Shown here in pieces: positions 43,804 to 55,965 of a stretch of DNA of 64,000 bases. This DNA is from Canna indica (lineage: Eukaryota > Streptophyta > Magnoliopsida > Zingiberales > Cannaceae), in contig CP136895.1 of assembly GCA_034359265.1 (NCBI GenBank), positions 46,022,001-46,086,000 on the forward strand, written 5' to 3'. The translations under genes were made by a program, and so were the position numbers. Every line of letters begins with the position of its first letter. The first letter of the stretch is position 1. The notes below the pieces were generated by a model that saw nothing but the letters and a program-made list of their open reading frames with translations, was not told where the DNA came from and did no database searches.

Positions 43804-46800
43804 AACTAGAATATTCGAGGGGCTCACAAATGCTCCGCTGTAGATAGGGTTAGATCTATCATTAAAAGTTTTCATGTTTATGTTCTCTCGATTTAAGAAT
43901 CTCACTTAAGTTTGATTGATGCTTAGTCCTTCATCCGCTCACTCGGGAGAAATTGGAGGGGCAATACTGCCCCTTCTGAAGGGGCTTCAGGTGGCATCAT
44001 CCTTGCTTGGGATACTTCGGTAATTCAGTGTTAGGTGCTTTCTATCCAGAAGCAAATCTTGCATGTTGTTATTTCTATGGATAATCATGAACCTTTTTTA
44101 TTCTCCTCTATCTATGCGAGTACTAATCCGATAATTAGATCTGAGTTGTAGGATTCTTTGTTGGATTTTGATTTTACTTGTTATCCCTGGTTTTTGATTG
44201 GTGATTTTAATGCTATCTTAGACCCTGCTGATAAATTTGGAGGCTTGCCTTTTATGGTTAATAGATCTGTTAAAGATTTTCGCAACTTTATTTCAAATTC
44301 TGGTTTAATTGATTTAAAATTCACTGGTCCTAAATTTACATGGAGCAATAACAGACAAGATCATAGGAAAATTTTAATTAGGCTTGACAGAGCTTTTGTC
44401 AACCCTGTGTGGCTCCATTTCTATGGCCAGACTTCTGTTAAACACATCAATAGAGTTGGCTCTGACCACTGTCCCTTAATTATTAACATGTACTCCTCAT
44501 CTAGTAGGAATTCACCTAGGAACTTTAGATTTCAAAATTTTTAGCCTGAATATCCTGCTTCTCATCAAATTGTTAAAGATATTTGGGCTAGAAATCTCAC
44601 TAGCATGGATCTCAATTCTTTTATAAAATTCTCTCTTAATATAAGGCAAGCTAGATATGCCATTTCTGATTGGAATAAGAAGATTCTTGGTAATCTGGAA
44701 GCTCATCTATCTACTGCTCAAGCTGAAATATCCAGGCTTGAGCTTCTAGAATCAAACAATCTTCTCTCTCCAGCCCAGGAGCTCTCCCTTAAGGCTCTCT
44801 ATAACAAAGTTATTGCCCTTAATAGACAAATATCTTTAAAATGGTGGGCTAAGGCTAAGGTCAAATGGTTAGAGGATGAGGATAGAAATACTGCTTACTT
44901 CCACAGAATTGTCACTTCTCGCAAGAGAAGTAATAAAATCTTATCCCTTCTAGACTCCTCTGGCTCTACTGTGACTGATGAAGATGAGATTATAAAAATT
45001 TTCCAAACACATTATACTAATTTATGGTCTCAATCTGTTGCTTCCTCAGCCAGTGCTAGGTGGCCTAGCTTTGTAAATCTTCCTTCCTCTTTGACTTCTG
45101 AGCTTATCTCTCCTTTTACTGCCCATGAGGTTTGGAATGTGGTAAAGAATCTTCCTAATGGCAAAAGCCCAGGGATAGATGGCTTTACTGCAGAATTCTT
45201 CAAATCTTACTGGTCTTCTATTTCCACTTCCTTCATGGAATGTATACAATCTTTTTTTAGCTCTTCCTATCTTCCCTTAGATTGGAACAAAACTCTTATT
45301 ACCTTCATCCCCAAAGTTAAGAATCCTAAGGCTATTAAAGATTTCAGGCCAATTTCCCTTTGCAACCTTTTATATAGGATTTTAGCAAAGGTTTTGGCCA
45401 ATAGAATGAAACCTACTCTCCCTATCCTCATCTCCCCAGAACAAACAACTTTCATTAAGGGTAGAAATATTCATGATAATATCATGATTGTACAGGAAAT
45501 TGCTCATTCAATTTTTGATTCTAGAAGTAAATGTCCTTATGTTATGGTGAAACTTGATCTTGATAAAGCTTTTGACAAGCTTTCTTGGGATGTTGTGTTT
45601 GCTGTTCTTAATGCTTCTAACTTCCCTTCTGTCTTCATTAATTGGATTAAAGTATGTATAACATCACCCACTTTTGCTTGTAACATTAATGGAAAGACCT
45701 CTCATTTCTTTCCCTCTAACAAGGGGGTTAGACAAGGTGACCCCCTTTCTCCCTACCTCTATATTATGGTTGCTCAGACTCTCACTAATTTGTTGAACAA
45801 GACTGTTACTGATAAACTTATTATCCCATTCAAGTTAAAGAATTCTTTTCAATTATCTCATTTGATGTTTGCTGATGATGTTCTGTTAATTTTCAAAGCT
45901 AACAAACAAGTGCTTGCTACTATTAAGAACATATTGTCCACTTATGAAAGTTTAACTGGCCAAGCTGTGAACCTAAATAAGTTCAATATATTTTTTCCTA
46001 AGCATGCTCCTGCTCATTTTAAACATTATGTCTGTTCTGTTCTTAACATGAAATCTGGGCTGTTTCCTTTCAAATAACTAGGTGCTGTGATTTCACCTAG
46101 AAGAGCTCATAGACAAGCCTATAACTATGTCTTAGAAAATATTCAAACCAAAATTGGCAGTTGGCAAAATAACTTTCTTTCTCAGGCTGGTAAAATTACC
46201 TTAGTGAATTCTGTTCTCAGCTCTATTCCTATTCACACTCTGTCTGTTTCCTGGATTTCTAGCAAAATAATTGAGAAAATCCATTCTAAGATAAGGAATT
46301 TTATCTAGGCTTCCAAAGTAGACTCTAGAGGTCTCCACTTGATCTCCTGGGATACTCTCACATTACCCAAAAAACTAGGTGGACTTGGAATTCAGGATTT
46401 GCACTTAAAATCAGTTTCATTACAGCTTAGACACATATATGTTTATTTGGATAATCATGCTTCCTTGTGGGTCAGCTTGGTTAAAGGCAAGTATCATATT
46501 CTTTCTCAATCTTCAATTATTATCCTAAGAAAATGTGCAAGAAGTTGGAAGTTTTTTTTGAATGCATTCTCTATTTTAAGATTTGGCTTTCAAAAGAATG
46601 TTGGGTCTGGTATTTCTACAAGTTGGATTCATGAATCTTGGTGTAATGAGCTTCCTCTTATTTTGAAACCTACTTTTATTAATGCTCAAGTTGATTTAAG
46701 CTGGGTCAAGGTAGATTCTTTAATATGCACTAACAGTTGGAATGATGAGATTGACTTACAATATTTCCATCCATATCTTTGGGAATCTATTAACAAAATT

Positions 46801-47769
46801 CGATTGCCCCTCAATCCGGAGGATGATAATTGGGTATGGATCCATGAGGCAAATGGGCTAATTACCACTGATTCTACCTATTCATATCTTAGAAGCCGAA
46901 GCCTTTTGGTTGACAGTAGTAACCTTCCTTGGACCATCTTGTGGGACCTTAAACTTTCTCCAAAAATTTTAATCTTTTTTTAGAAATTTCTCTATGGTAA
47001 GCTTCCAACTAGATCCTATCTTAATAGGATTGGTATCAATGCCAACAGTGAGCGCCCCTTTTGTCAGGATCCTACCAAGGCTGAAACCATTAACCATCTT
47101 TTCTTTGAATGCACCTTCACCTCTAGTGTTTGGTCTCTCCTGGAATCCAAAAATGGGTTACTTCTATTGGATAGGTCCTCTTGGCATAATGTGGGTTGGT
47201 TGTTAATTCCTAATCTAAAAAATGGTCTTTTTTCCTTGCGAGTTGTTATTGCTGTCACCCTATGGCTCTCCTGGCATGCTAGGAATGAATGAGTTCACCT
47301 CGTTAGGCAGCTTTCTCCTTTTGCCTTAATGATCAAAATTCTCTCCTTCATTGCACAGATAAACAACCCTAAAATATTTGAGGGAACCAATCAATCAAAC
47401 CCTGAGGGGCAACTTGAATTTACTTGGATTCCTCTTGATATGGATTTCATTAAGATAAATTGTGATGACTCGTGGTCTATATTTCATGCAGGAATTGGAG
47501 CTGTTGCCCGAGATCATATGGGTCATTACTTATTCTCCTTTAGTACTTATTTGGTGGACCTCTCTTCTCCTGCGATGGCTGAAGCTCAAGCTATATTGCA
47601 TTCCCTTAATGCTGCTTTGTATAGATTAGTTTCAAAAATAATCGTGGAATCAGATTCAAAATCAGTTGTTGAAACAATAAACGATCTCTGTCAAATTCCC
47701 TCAAAGCTAAAGGTTTTAGTGAAGCAGATCAAGATTTTGGAAAGAAATTTTATAAGTTGTAAATTCTAA
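43804..47769 (+). pseudogene. LINE ORF2 (endonuclease, RT, RNase H), broken by stops
   Basis: One frame runs essentially throughout. The apurinic-type endonuclease (43804-44500) shows WFLIGDFNAIL, DRAFVN and GSDHCPL. RT (about 45100-45960) has NGKSPGIDGF, FRPISLCN, KLDLDKAFDKL, GVRQGDPLSPYLY and the catalytic MFADDVLL. A zinc-ribbon-like zf-RVT block (FLYGKLPTRSYLNRIGI ... INHLFFEC) is at 46990-47110. RNase H ends it (INCDDSWSIFHAGIGAVARD, AEAQAIL, ESDSKSVVE); the first acidic block reads CDDS rather than the usual VDGS type. In-frame stops at 44542, 46075, 46306, 46981 and near 47290, plus several in the endonuclease, inactivate it. Confidence 0.92.
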
Positions 47770-47957
47770 TTTTGCACACGTTCTTGTAATAAAGTAGCCA
47801 ACTGAACTGCAAATAAAGTTAGACAACTTAGGGAGTCCAATGTATAGACTTTCAGTAGGCTGTCTGAGTTTGATGTAATTCTGATTTAGGATTCTTCTGT
47901 TAGTATGCAATAAATTTTAGTTCCTTTTATATATATAAAAAAAGTCCGATCAATTTG

Positions 47958-48838
47958 AGGATGAAAATATGAAATTGAAATAACATACGTGGCAGTCAAA
48001 ATTAATATTTTCTAAATCGAGAGCTAAATTAATAAAATAACTCCTATTACATTGCAAGTGACACTCTACCACACAGATTGTCCTCTTCCATTAATTATAA
48101 TATTAAAAAGTCTAGTGATTCCAAGTCACAGTTAGTATATAGCAGGTGAATGATTTGACGTCTACGAAAACAAAAAGAACAAATTGAAAAATATATCCAC
48201 ACTAACATCTTAGGAAGGATTTTGAAGCGAGTTAATATATGAAGGTAAGCGTAATTGGAGACACAAGTGCAGATATATAGTTTTCCGAAAATCCAGGAAA
48301 ATATAAAAATAGGTTTTTGTAGTTTGACCTAATTATAAATTGCACCAACGGACAAAAACCTAGTCAACCTTGCAATGTAACATGGTTCCATAAAAAATAA
48401 TCATATTCCAGGTACTAATCGACTAACTGCTTGATCTGATAGATCAACTTAATTGTATCTTTTTATATTTATTACTCAATTGATAAGTTATTATGTGACC
48501 AAAAATTTATTATAATCGAATTAATTAAGCTTAAATTCTAATTTTAGTGATTCTTGTGATTAGATAAATGACAAGATAAATATAACATGTGAAATTAAGC
48601 TATATAAAAAAGAAATTTAGTGCAAACACAATAAGATAATACTAATATTTGTTTTTTTATAGTGATTTGACTTCTAACCAAGCTTACATCCACTATCTAA
48701 GCTTTATGCTTAAGATCTTAACAGAATTAACTAAGATTTCTCTAAAAGGGTTTACACCATAAGCTTACGATCTTCTTCCCAAAGATACATTCCTATCTCA
48801 AGATCCAAGGCAATCCTAAAACCTAGATATACAAGTGG
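47958..48838. other. Intergenic DNA with possible LTR debris
   Basis: AT-rich, no coding sequence recognised. From about 48600 the sequence (AAGCTTACATCCACTATCTAAGC) and its continuation after the solo LTR (49967-50160, with TAGCTCATCTTGATGCCTTT) resemble the reverse strand of family-B-type LTR tails, so an older minus-strand LTR remnant is likely. Confidence 0.4.
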
Positions 48839-48843
48839 ATTTA

Positions 48844-49961
48844 TGTTGGCCTAAGGTTTTCAGCTTTAACTTAATCTCGATTTTGTTGATAATAAATTCG
48901 GAATTAATGTTTGAATGACAAATAATTTCAGGCTCCAAATCGAGTAGCGCGTGGCGTTCGCTATCGGAAGATTAGTGCAAAATAAGAGAAATCCAAGTGG
49001 GCGTTAATCGATGCTCGAAAGTCGAAGAGAAGTTACAATTTAGATTTACGGGTATAAATTTCACGTATAATCCTCAAAATGTACATTAATGATGAAAGAA
49101 TCAAACCCAAAACCCAAAATACAAACTGAAGACGCATTAAAACTGCAGCCACTGCAGTTTCGATCATGGGTTCGATAGTCCGATCTGCGATCGACAACAG
49201 AAACGACTAGTTTTCTAGCTGTTTCAACTTGTTAAGCCCAAGCCTCCTTGCATTGTTCGGCTATATATTGGGTTTGACGGCTTTCCTTTGACCTTTTGGA
49301 ACACCTTCGGTCATCCTTTGAATACTTGTGAGCTTCCTTGAGTCATTTCTTAGGAAAAACCCTAGTTTGAGCATCTACGTTCTTGTTGAGCCTTGTTCTT
49401 TCATGATTCATAATCAAAGACATCAAGAGGAGCTAGGACTTCTTGGTTGAAAGTTAAGTTGTATTTATTTATTATTGCTTTCATTTTAATTGTATTTTGT
49501 GTATTTGAAGTGTAATTGTAGACCTAGGGTGTAGGTATAGGAGTTGAGTGTTAGCTTGGTGTTAGGCATAAGTTCACTTGCTTTTTTAAGAATTGTATTA
49601 TTGTCCTTGGGATAGAGGTGTTAAAGGTACTATTAGGGAGAAAGTAAACATCGGGGAGAGGGTCGTGTCGTAATTAGTTTGTAAATTCTCTTGTAAGAAA
49701 TAATAAAATTATAGTAAATTACGTTGAAATTCTAAGCGGGGTATTTATGTAGTGGATTAGGCAAGATTGCCGAACAAATGTAAATATTTGTGTTATCATT
49801 GCTTTTCCGTGTTATTCTTAATTGTCTCATATATTACTTCAACACTTGCTTAAATCATTTTGTTTAGCCTAAAATTGAAAGAACTGATTAAAACCAAAAT
49901 TAGGTTTAATTTTTATAGTGACAAACTATTCACCCGCTCTAAGGTGGTCATTCACTTCATA
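48844..49961 (+). mobile_element. Solo LTR, family-B related, plus strand
   Basis: It starts TGTTGGCCTAAGG and follows the family-B LTR pattern through AAACCCTAGTTT, CATCAAGAGGAGCTAGG and ACTATTCACCC. A 5-bp duplication ATTTA (48839-48843, 49962-49966) flanks it if the eroded 3' terminus is placed at 49961. There is no PBS or purine tract alongside. It has almost no GGTCGACC array, only GATCGACAAC-like remnants near 49190. Confidence 0.7.
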
Positions 49962-50190
49962 ATTTATGGATATACACCAAAGCAACCACTAAACCAAGAC
50001 CTAAACACCTAGATCTATAATTCACCTTTAAAATGATAACAAACAAATAAAAAATACACTATTAAATGGAGCTATAAATCAAATACAATTACTTAGCTCC
50101 AAATGATTAAACCTAGCTCATCTTGATGCCTTTTGATGATGAAACTAGGGATAACAATGATTCGGTTAACTGCATTTTTAAAGAACACTT

Positions 50191-51483
50191 TGTTGGCGGA
50201 ATGACAACACTAGAGAGGGGTGAATAGTATGTTTACTAATTCAATTAGCCTAAATACAATTTTAAATGATTACTTAGATCGATTAGGCTATTTGCAATTC
50301 AATGAGATTAAATGCGGAAGCTTATAAATGATTAAACAATATAAGCACAACAAAATGAAAGCAATGCAAACACGCAATTTATAGTGGTTCGGCCCTAATG
50401 TCTTCTCCACTACCTAAGCACCCCGCTTAGGATTTCCAAACTAGGTTTTACTAGATTAATTAGAGTTTCCCTTACAATGAGGACTTTGCACCGGAAAGTC
50501 TCCGCTCTCCAACCGAAGGCACTTCCACACTCGGAAGTATCCCGTCTTCCTACCGAGAGTACTTTCCCACCTAACCTGAGGAACAACTAGAACTAATCAT
50601 AGTAATCACTAAGTATATACAAGTGGCTTTACTCCTTCTACACCAAGGATACCACTTCACACAACAAGACCTAACAGCCCCAGGTCTTTACACAGACACA
50701 AATCCAAAAATAGTTTAAGTAACAGATAAAATTTACAATTGAAAAGAGCTTAAAATGAAACCAAGATTTCGTGCTCTTTTGCAATCCTTCAATCCTTCAA
50801 CTCGTCAAGTAGTGGAGCTTGAATCAACACCCGAGTTGAGGAGCAGAGCTTGTACGCTTGAAGAAAATGTCGCGGATAGAGAAGCAGCGCAAGCTTTTTG
50901 GAAGGCTTCAAATCTTCCTCTTAGAATGCTCAATGAATGCCGTAGAAGTCAAGGAAGAGTGTTAAAAGAATAATATGTGGGTATATTTATATCCTACTGA
51001 AGAAACGACTGTTCAACGAATAGAAAACTATCCGTTGCAGGCCGCCGATCGAATGGTCGGTCGACCAACTGGTCGACCAGTCTTTCGACCGCTTCTCTTC
51101 TGTTTGTCGTCTGTCGACCAATGGGTCGACCACCCAAATGCGACTATTCATCCCTGACCTTCGATCGACCCGTCGGTCGACCGACGGGATCTCGCATCTT
51201 CAGTTTTCAGCAGGCCGGTCGATCGATCGATCGATCGCCAAGCCTACTGCCCAAAACTAGCCACTGTCGATTGATCGACTGATCGACCGAAGTGCCCACT
51301 GCCATTTTTCGGCAGTGTTCGGTCGACCGACCGATCGACCAAAATGGCTGGGCCTTTCTTTCTTATCCTATTCGGTCGACCTCCTAGTCAATTTTCATCA
51401 ATGAAATCATTAGTCCCATATTTGTTATCATCAAAACCATAAAAACCGAGATTACGGCTAAGGTTGTAAACCTAAAGCCAACA
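50191..51483 (-). mobile_element. Solo LTR, family-B related, minus strand
   Basis: On the plus strand it begins TGTTGGCGGAATGAC and ends AAAGCCAACA. It is flanked by a perfect 5-bp duplication CACTT (50186-50190, 51484-51488). Read in reverse it has the family-B order: terminus, palindrome array (51044-51383), TATA box (complement of TATTTATA at 50984-50991), and 3' end CTAGTGTTGTCATTCC. A 72-codon frame at 50755-50973 inside it has no known domain. Confidence 0.88.
51044..51383 (-). repeat. U3 palindrome array, minus-strand solo LTR
   Basis: Words such as GGTCGACC, GGTCGACCAACTGGTCGACC and CGATCGATCGATCGATCG recur with variable spacers. As in other copies, the array lies directly upstream of the TATA box in LTR orientation. 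Confidence 0.8.
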
Positions 51484-51720
51484 CACTTTTTAGGTAAATT
51501 GTCCACTAATAACACTTTTTAGTTGATTTTTTTAAAAGAATAATATTGATATTTCACTATGGACTGCACTAGTACTATTGGGCCCGACCATATTAGATCC
51601 AACAACGCCCTACACTCTTGAACCCAACTCTAGGTAGACTGAATGGCGCCACCCGGGGGCTCCACCCTGTCATACAAGGATATCTACGTCCTTCTTAATC
51701 ACGCAAAAGTGATTCAAAAC

Positions 51721-53025
51721 ATAAATACAAAGGTATAAAAATGCTTTGAATGTGAAGGATATGGTCATGTAAGATCTGAATGTTCGAATCTTCAGAAGAA
51801 GCTAAAGAAATCCTTTACTGTGACATGGAGTGATGACGAAGAGGAAGATGACTCAAAAGAATCTAAAAAATAGTTTGACAACTTTATAGCTTTCACTGCA
51901 AGCATTAGTGGCTCGGGCAGAACTTTAGATAGTTCAGATGTCGAAGATGATAACAATACAGTTCAATGTGCTGAAAGCCTTGAAGAAGCCTACCAAGTGA
52001 TGTTTGACAAATGGGTAGAAGTTGCAAACCTGAACAAATCCCTCAGTGATCAAAACAAGTTATTGACTGAAGAGAAGAGAAATCTTGAGCAAAGGACTCA
52101 ACACCTTCAAGCTCAGATTGATGAAAATGAAGATAAAGAATCTAAGCTAATTGAAGAACTTGAGAAGGTAAAAAGGAAGGTTAGAATGATGAATTCTAGT
52201 GGTACCCTTAACAAGATTTTAAGTGAAGGGAAATATCCTGTAAGTCACAATGGTCTGGGATACCCAAGACCATCCCAGTTAAAGCCTCAGTCACAACTGC
52301 CAGTTCAACTGAGGTATATCCACAGGGGCTCTTCAAGTCAACAATAGACTACTGCTAGAAGAAATCAGAGAGTGCCCATATGCTATTATTGCAAACACAA
52401 AGGGCATATAATAGTTAACTACTTCAAACTTTCAAACAATCAGAGAAGAAAAGATCATGTGAAACCAACAAGGCAGAAAGTGAAGTAGATATGGGTAAGG
52501 AAAGTTGATTTAAACTGTCAAGTTGCATTTATGTCAAAAACTGTTTCGTCTTTAGGTTCTTGGTACTTTGACAGTAGATGCTCACAACACATGACTAGTA
52601 ATCAAGACAACCTGAAGGATATTCAAGAATATAGGAATACAATTGTAACTTTTGGAGATGGTCGTCACGGTAATGTTGTTGGAATTGGTACTCTTAATGT
52701 TCCAAGAATTCCAAGTTTGAAGGATGTTCTTCTAGTAGAAGGTCTAAAAGCAAACCTTGTAAGTATCAGCCAACTTTGTGATCAGAATTTGAATGTTCAA
52801 TTTACCAAGAGCAACTGCGAGGACTTTGAAAGGATAGTGACTGCATCCTTGAAGGGAATATATCAAATGATAATTGCTACAAAATTGCATATCCCTCTGT
52901 TTATTTTTTAGCTACCTCCTCTGACATCAATCTGTGGCATCGACGACTAGGTCATGTAAATTACTGAGACCTCATGAAAATTATGAATGGCGGACCAGTT
53001 AGGGGAATTCCAATAACTTTATAAC
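51721..53025 (+). pseudogene. Copia element A: gag C-terminus, protease, pre-integrase
   Basis: The 5' LTR and gag N-terminus are missing. The fragment starts near a CCHC knuckle CFECEGYGHVRSEC (51750-51791), then an acidic stretch, a coiled coil (51997-52190) and a second, damaged knuckle CYYCKHKGHIIVNY (near 52379; last Cys lost). The protease has WYFDSRCSQHMTSN (Arg where Gly is expected) and LVEGLKANLVSISQLCD. The GAG-pre-integrase motif LWHRRLGHVNY is near 52933. The text stops at about 53025, where a family-B LTR fragment abuts. Integrase is absent from the window; the RT part resumes at 60027. Confidence 0.8.
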
Positions 53026-53620
53026 ATGATAATTTTAAAACATAAATGTTATATAAGGATTATACCCCATTTGAGTTCAATAAAAATATCTAAAAAATCA
53101 AAATCCCTAAGGATCAAAATCTAGTTCTTGGGATCTAGTATAAAACGAAAATTTCCTAATCTTTCGGGTCAAATAAGGATAAGCTAAAGACTTCCAAAAA
53201 ATCCTAAAAAATATCTTGTTATCTAGTTTTGACCCAAGGAACAATTACCGCCATTTTTTATTTTAAGAAAAGGTTTGGATCATATAGCCCTCCAAGGAGC
53301 TCCCTAGTCTTAGTGAATTTCAGGGCGATCCCGGAATTTCATGGTTTGGGGTTCGGGATAGATTTTTGGGTTTCTTATGCATCATCATGGGGATTACATT
53401 AATTTTTAGACACCCTAAACCTAAACTCCCTTTCTTGAAGATTCCCGAGCGCCGACGAGCATCCTTGTCGATTTATCCGATTTCTCCGATCGCGGACGTC
53501 GCACACTAACCGATATAGAACCTGAAAGATATTCTCAATGAAATCATTAGTCCCATGTTTGTTATCATCAAAACCATCAAAATCGAGATTAAGGCTAAGG
53601 TTGAAAACCTAAAGCCAACA
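53026..53620 (-). repeat. Inverted 5' half of a family-B LTR
   Basis: Read in reverse it starts TGTTGGCTTTAGG (plus 53620) and matches 58663-59255 up to the position just before the palindrome array. It ends at about 53026 against Copia A. Confidence 0.8.
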
Positions 53621-54456
53621 CGACATGCGACCGAATGGCGGAAATGGCTAGTTTTCCGCCCGTTGAGCCGCCTGTTTCATTCCGTTTCTTCTTGGCTCTA
53701 TAAATACCCAATCCTAAGCCTTCCTAAGAGACTTTTGATCACTCTTACACTTCATTGAGCCATTCTTGATCAATTCTAAGCTTGATTGAGCGACAATTCT
53801 TGAAATCCCTAGTTTGATCTCTCATTCCTTGATATAGCCTTCAAAACTTCATCGATTCATCACCTTGAGGCATCAAGAGGACTAGGGAGTTTGGTGTAGA
53901 GCTAAGTAATTTATTGTTTGATTTATAACTGCATTTATTGTTGTATTTTGTTATTTATTTCATTGTAATTGAACCTGTGTAAACCTAGGTTGCTAGGTTT
54001 GATTTGGTTGGTGGTTGCCTTGGTGTTAAGACTTAATTCCACCGTTGTAAATGTAGTTTACTAGGATTAGTTGAGTTATCCCTTAGGATTGAGGTGGAAG
54101 AGTACTCTCGATAAGAAGGCGGAGACTTTCGGGTGTGAAAGTGCCTTAGATTGAGAGTGAGTCTCTTTGAGTCAAAGTCCTCTGTGTAAGGGAAACTATT
54201 TAATCTAGTAAACTTAGTTTGGAAATCCTAAGCGGGTGCTTAGGTAGTGGAGTAGGCATTGGGGCCGAACCACTATAAATTTCTGTGTTAGCATTGTTTT
54301 CTTTGTTTGTGCTTAATCGATTTATTTTTGCTTCCGCATCTAATCGATAAATTACGATTTGCCTAAATAACTTAAGAAATGATTAAAACTGAAATTAGTC
54401 AACAAATTTAGATAACACACTATTCACCCCCCTCTAGTGTGTCATTTCTCCCAACA
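53621..54456 (+). repeat. 3' half of the family-B 5' LTR
   Basis: It starts CGACATGCGACCGAATGG, equal to the right edge of the array in the 3' LTR (59549). It includes TATAAATA at 53699-53706 and ends CTCCCAACA directly before the PBS. Confidence 0.85.
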
Positions 54457-54457
54457 A

Positions 54458-54470
54458 TTGGTATCAGAGC
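54458..54470 (+). other. Primer binding site of the family-B element
   Basis: TTGGTATCAGAGC follows the LTR terminus CCAACA after one base. It is a tRNA-Met-type primer site. Confidence 0.9.
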
Positions 54471-54526
54471 GGGTCGTGGATTGAGATTTCACCATCTCAT
54501 CTACATCTTGTCTCGATCCAAAAAAA

Positions 54527-55965
54527 ATGGCACTACAGAGTATAGTATTTGCACCACCTAGGTTTGATGAAGAAAATTTTGGTGTTTGGAAGAGTATGAT
54601 GTATACCTTTCTTAAAACACAAAGTTTAGATCTATTATGCATGCTAAAGAATGAGTATGTTGAGCCCACCATTGACATAAATGATTGGACTCAAGAACAA
54701 GTTAAATTATTTGAATTGAATGCTAAAACAACGCATCTCCTATATTGTTCATTTGCAAATGAAATACTTGAAAATGTTATGCATTGTTCTTCCGCATTTG
54801 ATATTTGAGCCACATTAAATATGTTATATGATCATGCTAAAACCGAAGAACTTAATACATTTGTAGAGGGTGGTGATGACAATGGTCATCCCCTTAGTAC
54901 TAACCATGGTTTTGATGATCTTAGTGCTTCTAGTCAAAGAAGCAAATCAAATAGTCGAAAAAGAAAGATTATATGCTACTTGTGCAAGGAAAAGGGGCAC
55001 ATTAAGAGGAATTATCATTCATCAAAGAAGAATGCCAAAAAGAGGACATGTGCTTCAACATCCACCTCCAAATCACAAGAAGCATCCTCTTGTCATGATT
55101 ATGAAGGCACATCCAAGGTTTGCCTCATGGGTATCCATGATGAGGTACAATACTCTGTTGTTAGTCATGATAAAGATATAACATATGATAGTGATGCTAG
55201 TTCTTCACATTCACTTAAAATGTCATATGAAGAATTAGTAGAAGAATGTCAAAATATGTGTGCCATGCTTTTGAAAAAGAGTAAAGAAATGAAGAAAATT
55301 AAAAAGGACAACTCTAGGCTTACTAAGGATTTGCATGCTCTAGAATTAGAAAATAAAAATTTAAAGACAAATCTAAGTTCCTCAAGTGTTGATTGTCATG
55401 ATAATACTGATGTTTTGAAAACTAATAATTCACAATTGATAATTGAAATTGAGGACTTAAAAAGTGAGAATATTGATTTGAAAAATGAAAATGATGATTT
55501 GAAAATTGAATTGAAAAATATCTCAAAAGTTGAGATTGAGAATTTGAAAGTAGAAAATATGAAAATAAAAAATGAAAATAGTATGATGAAATCTCAAATG
55601 CAAGCCTTACATAAATCATGAGGTTGTTTTCTCGAGTAAGAAAACTAGTAGTTTATCACATGTTTCATCTTTTAGAAATCCTAGGAAGAAAAATATTTCA
55701 TCTAAGAATGCCCATGCTCATCATGCCTCTTATGCCAAGCATTCTAACATTAGACCTCATGTTCACATCAGTGGTAAAAAGAAAGAATTTCATGAACATT
55801 GCTTTTGTTGTGGCATATATGGTCATGCTATTTATGATTGTGCATTCAAGAAAAATCCAAGTGTAGCTAGGACACTTTGGATTCCTAGGCCATCTAACCC
55901 TCAAGAACCCAAAGCCATTTGGGTACCAAAAGTTTCATGCTCTTTTGTAGGGGGAGCCACCACAC
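54527..55965 (+). pseudogene. Family-B gag (UBN2-type start, coiled coil, two knuckles)
   Basis: ATG at 54527 opens PPRFDEENFGVWKSMM, a Copia gag N-terminus. A TGA at 54806-54808 stands where Trp is expected, and about 110 residues of the usual capsid core are missing just after it, with frame kept. A damaged first knuckle CYLCKEKGHIKRNY (near 54973; last Cys lost) is followed by a Lys/Asn/Glu-rich coiled coil (55230-55617), a TGA at 55619, and after a frame change a second knuckle CFCCGIYGHAIYDC (55800-55841). No protease motif follows. The product could co-assemble with particles of an autonomous relative; as it stands it is broken. Confidence 0.8.

Larger units (their letters stand above)
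42037..47940 (+). mobile_element. L1-type LINE retrotransposon, near full length
   Basis: About 5.9 kb with two open regions and an A-rich end (TATATATATAAAAAAA). A 17-bp target duplication with two mismatches flanks it (AAAGTCTGAGCAATTTG 42020-42036; AAAGTCCGATCAATTTG 47941-47957). ORF1 is a nucleic-acid-binding protein. ORF2 has endonuclease, reverse transcriptase, a zf-RVT region and a terminal RNase H, the plant L1 arrangement with an acquired RNase H. Several stops and two ORF1 frameshifts inactivate it. Confidence 0.92.
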
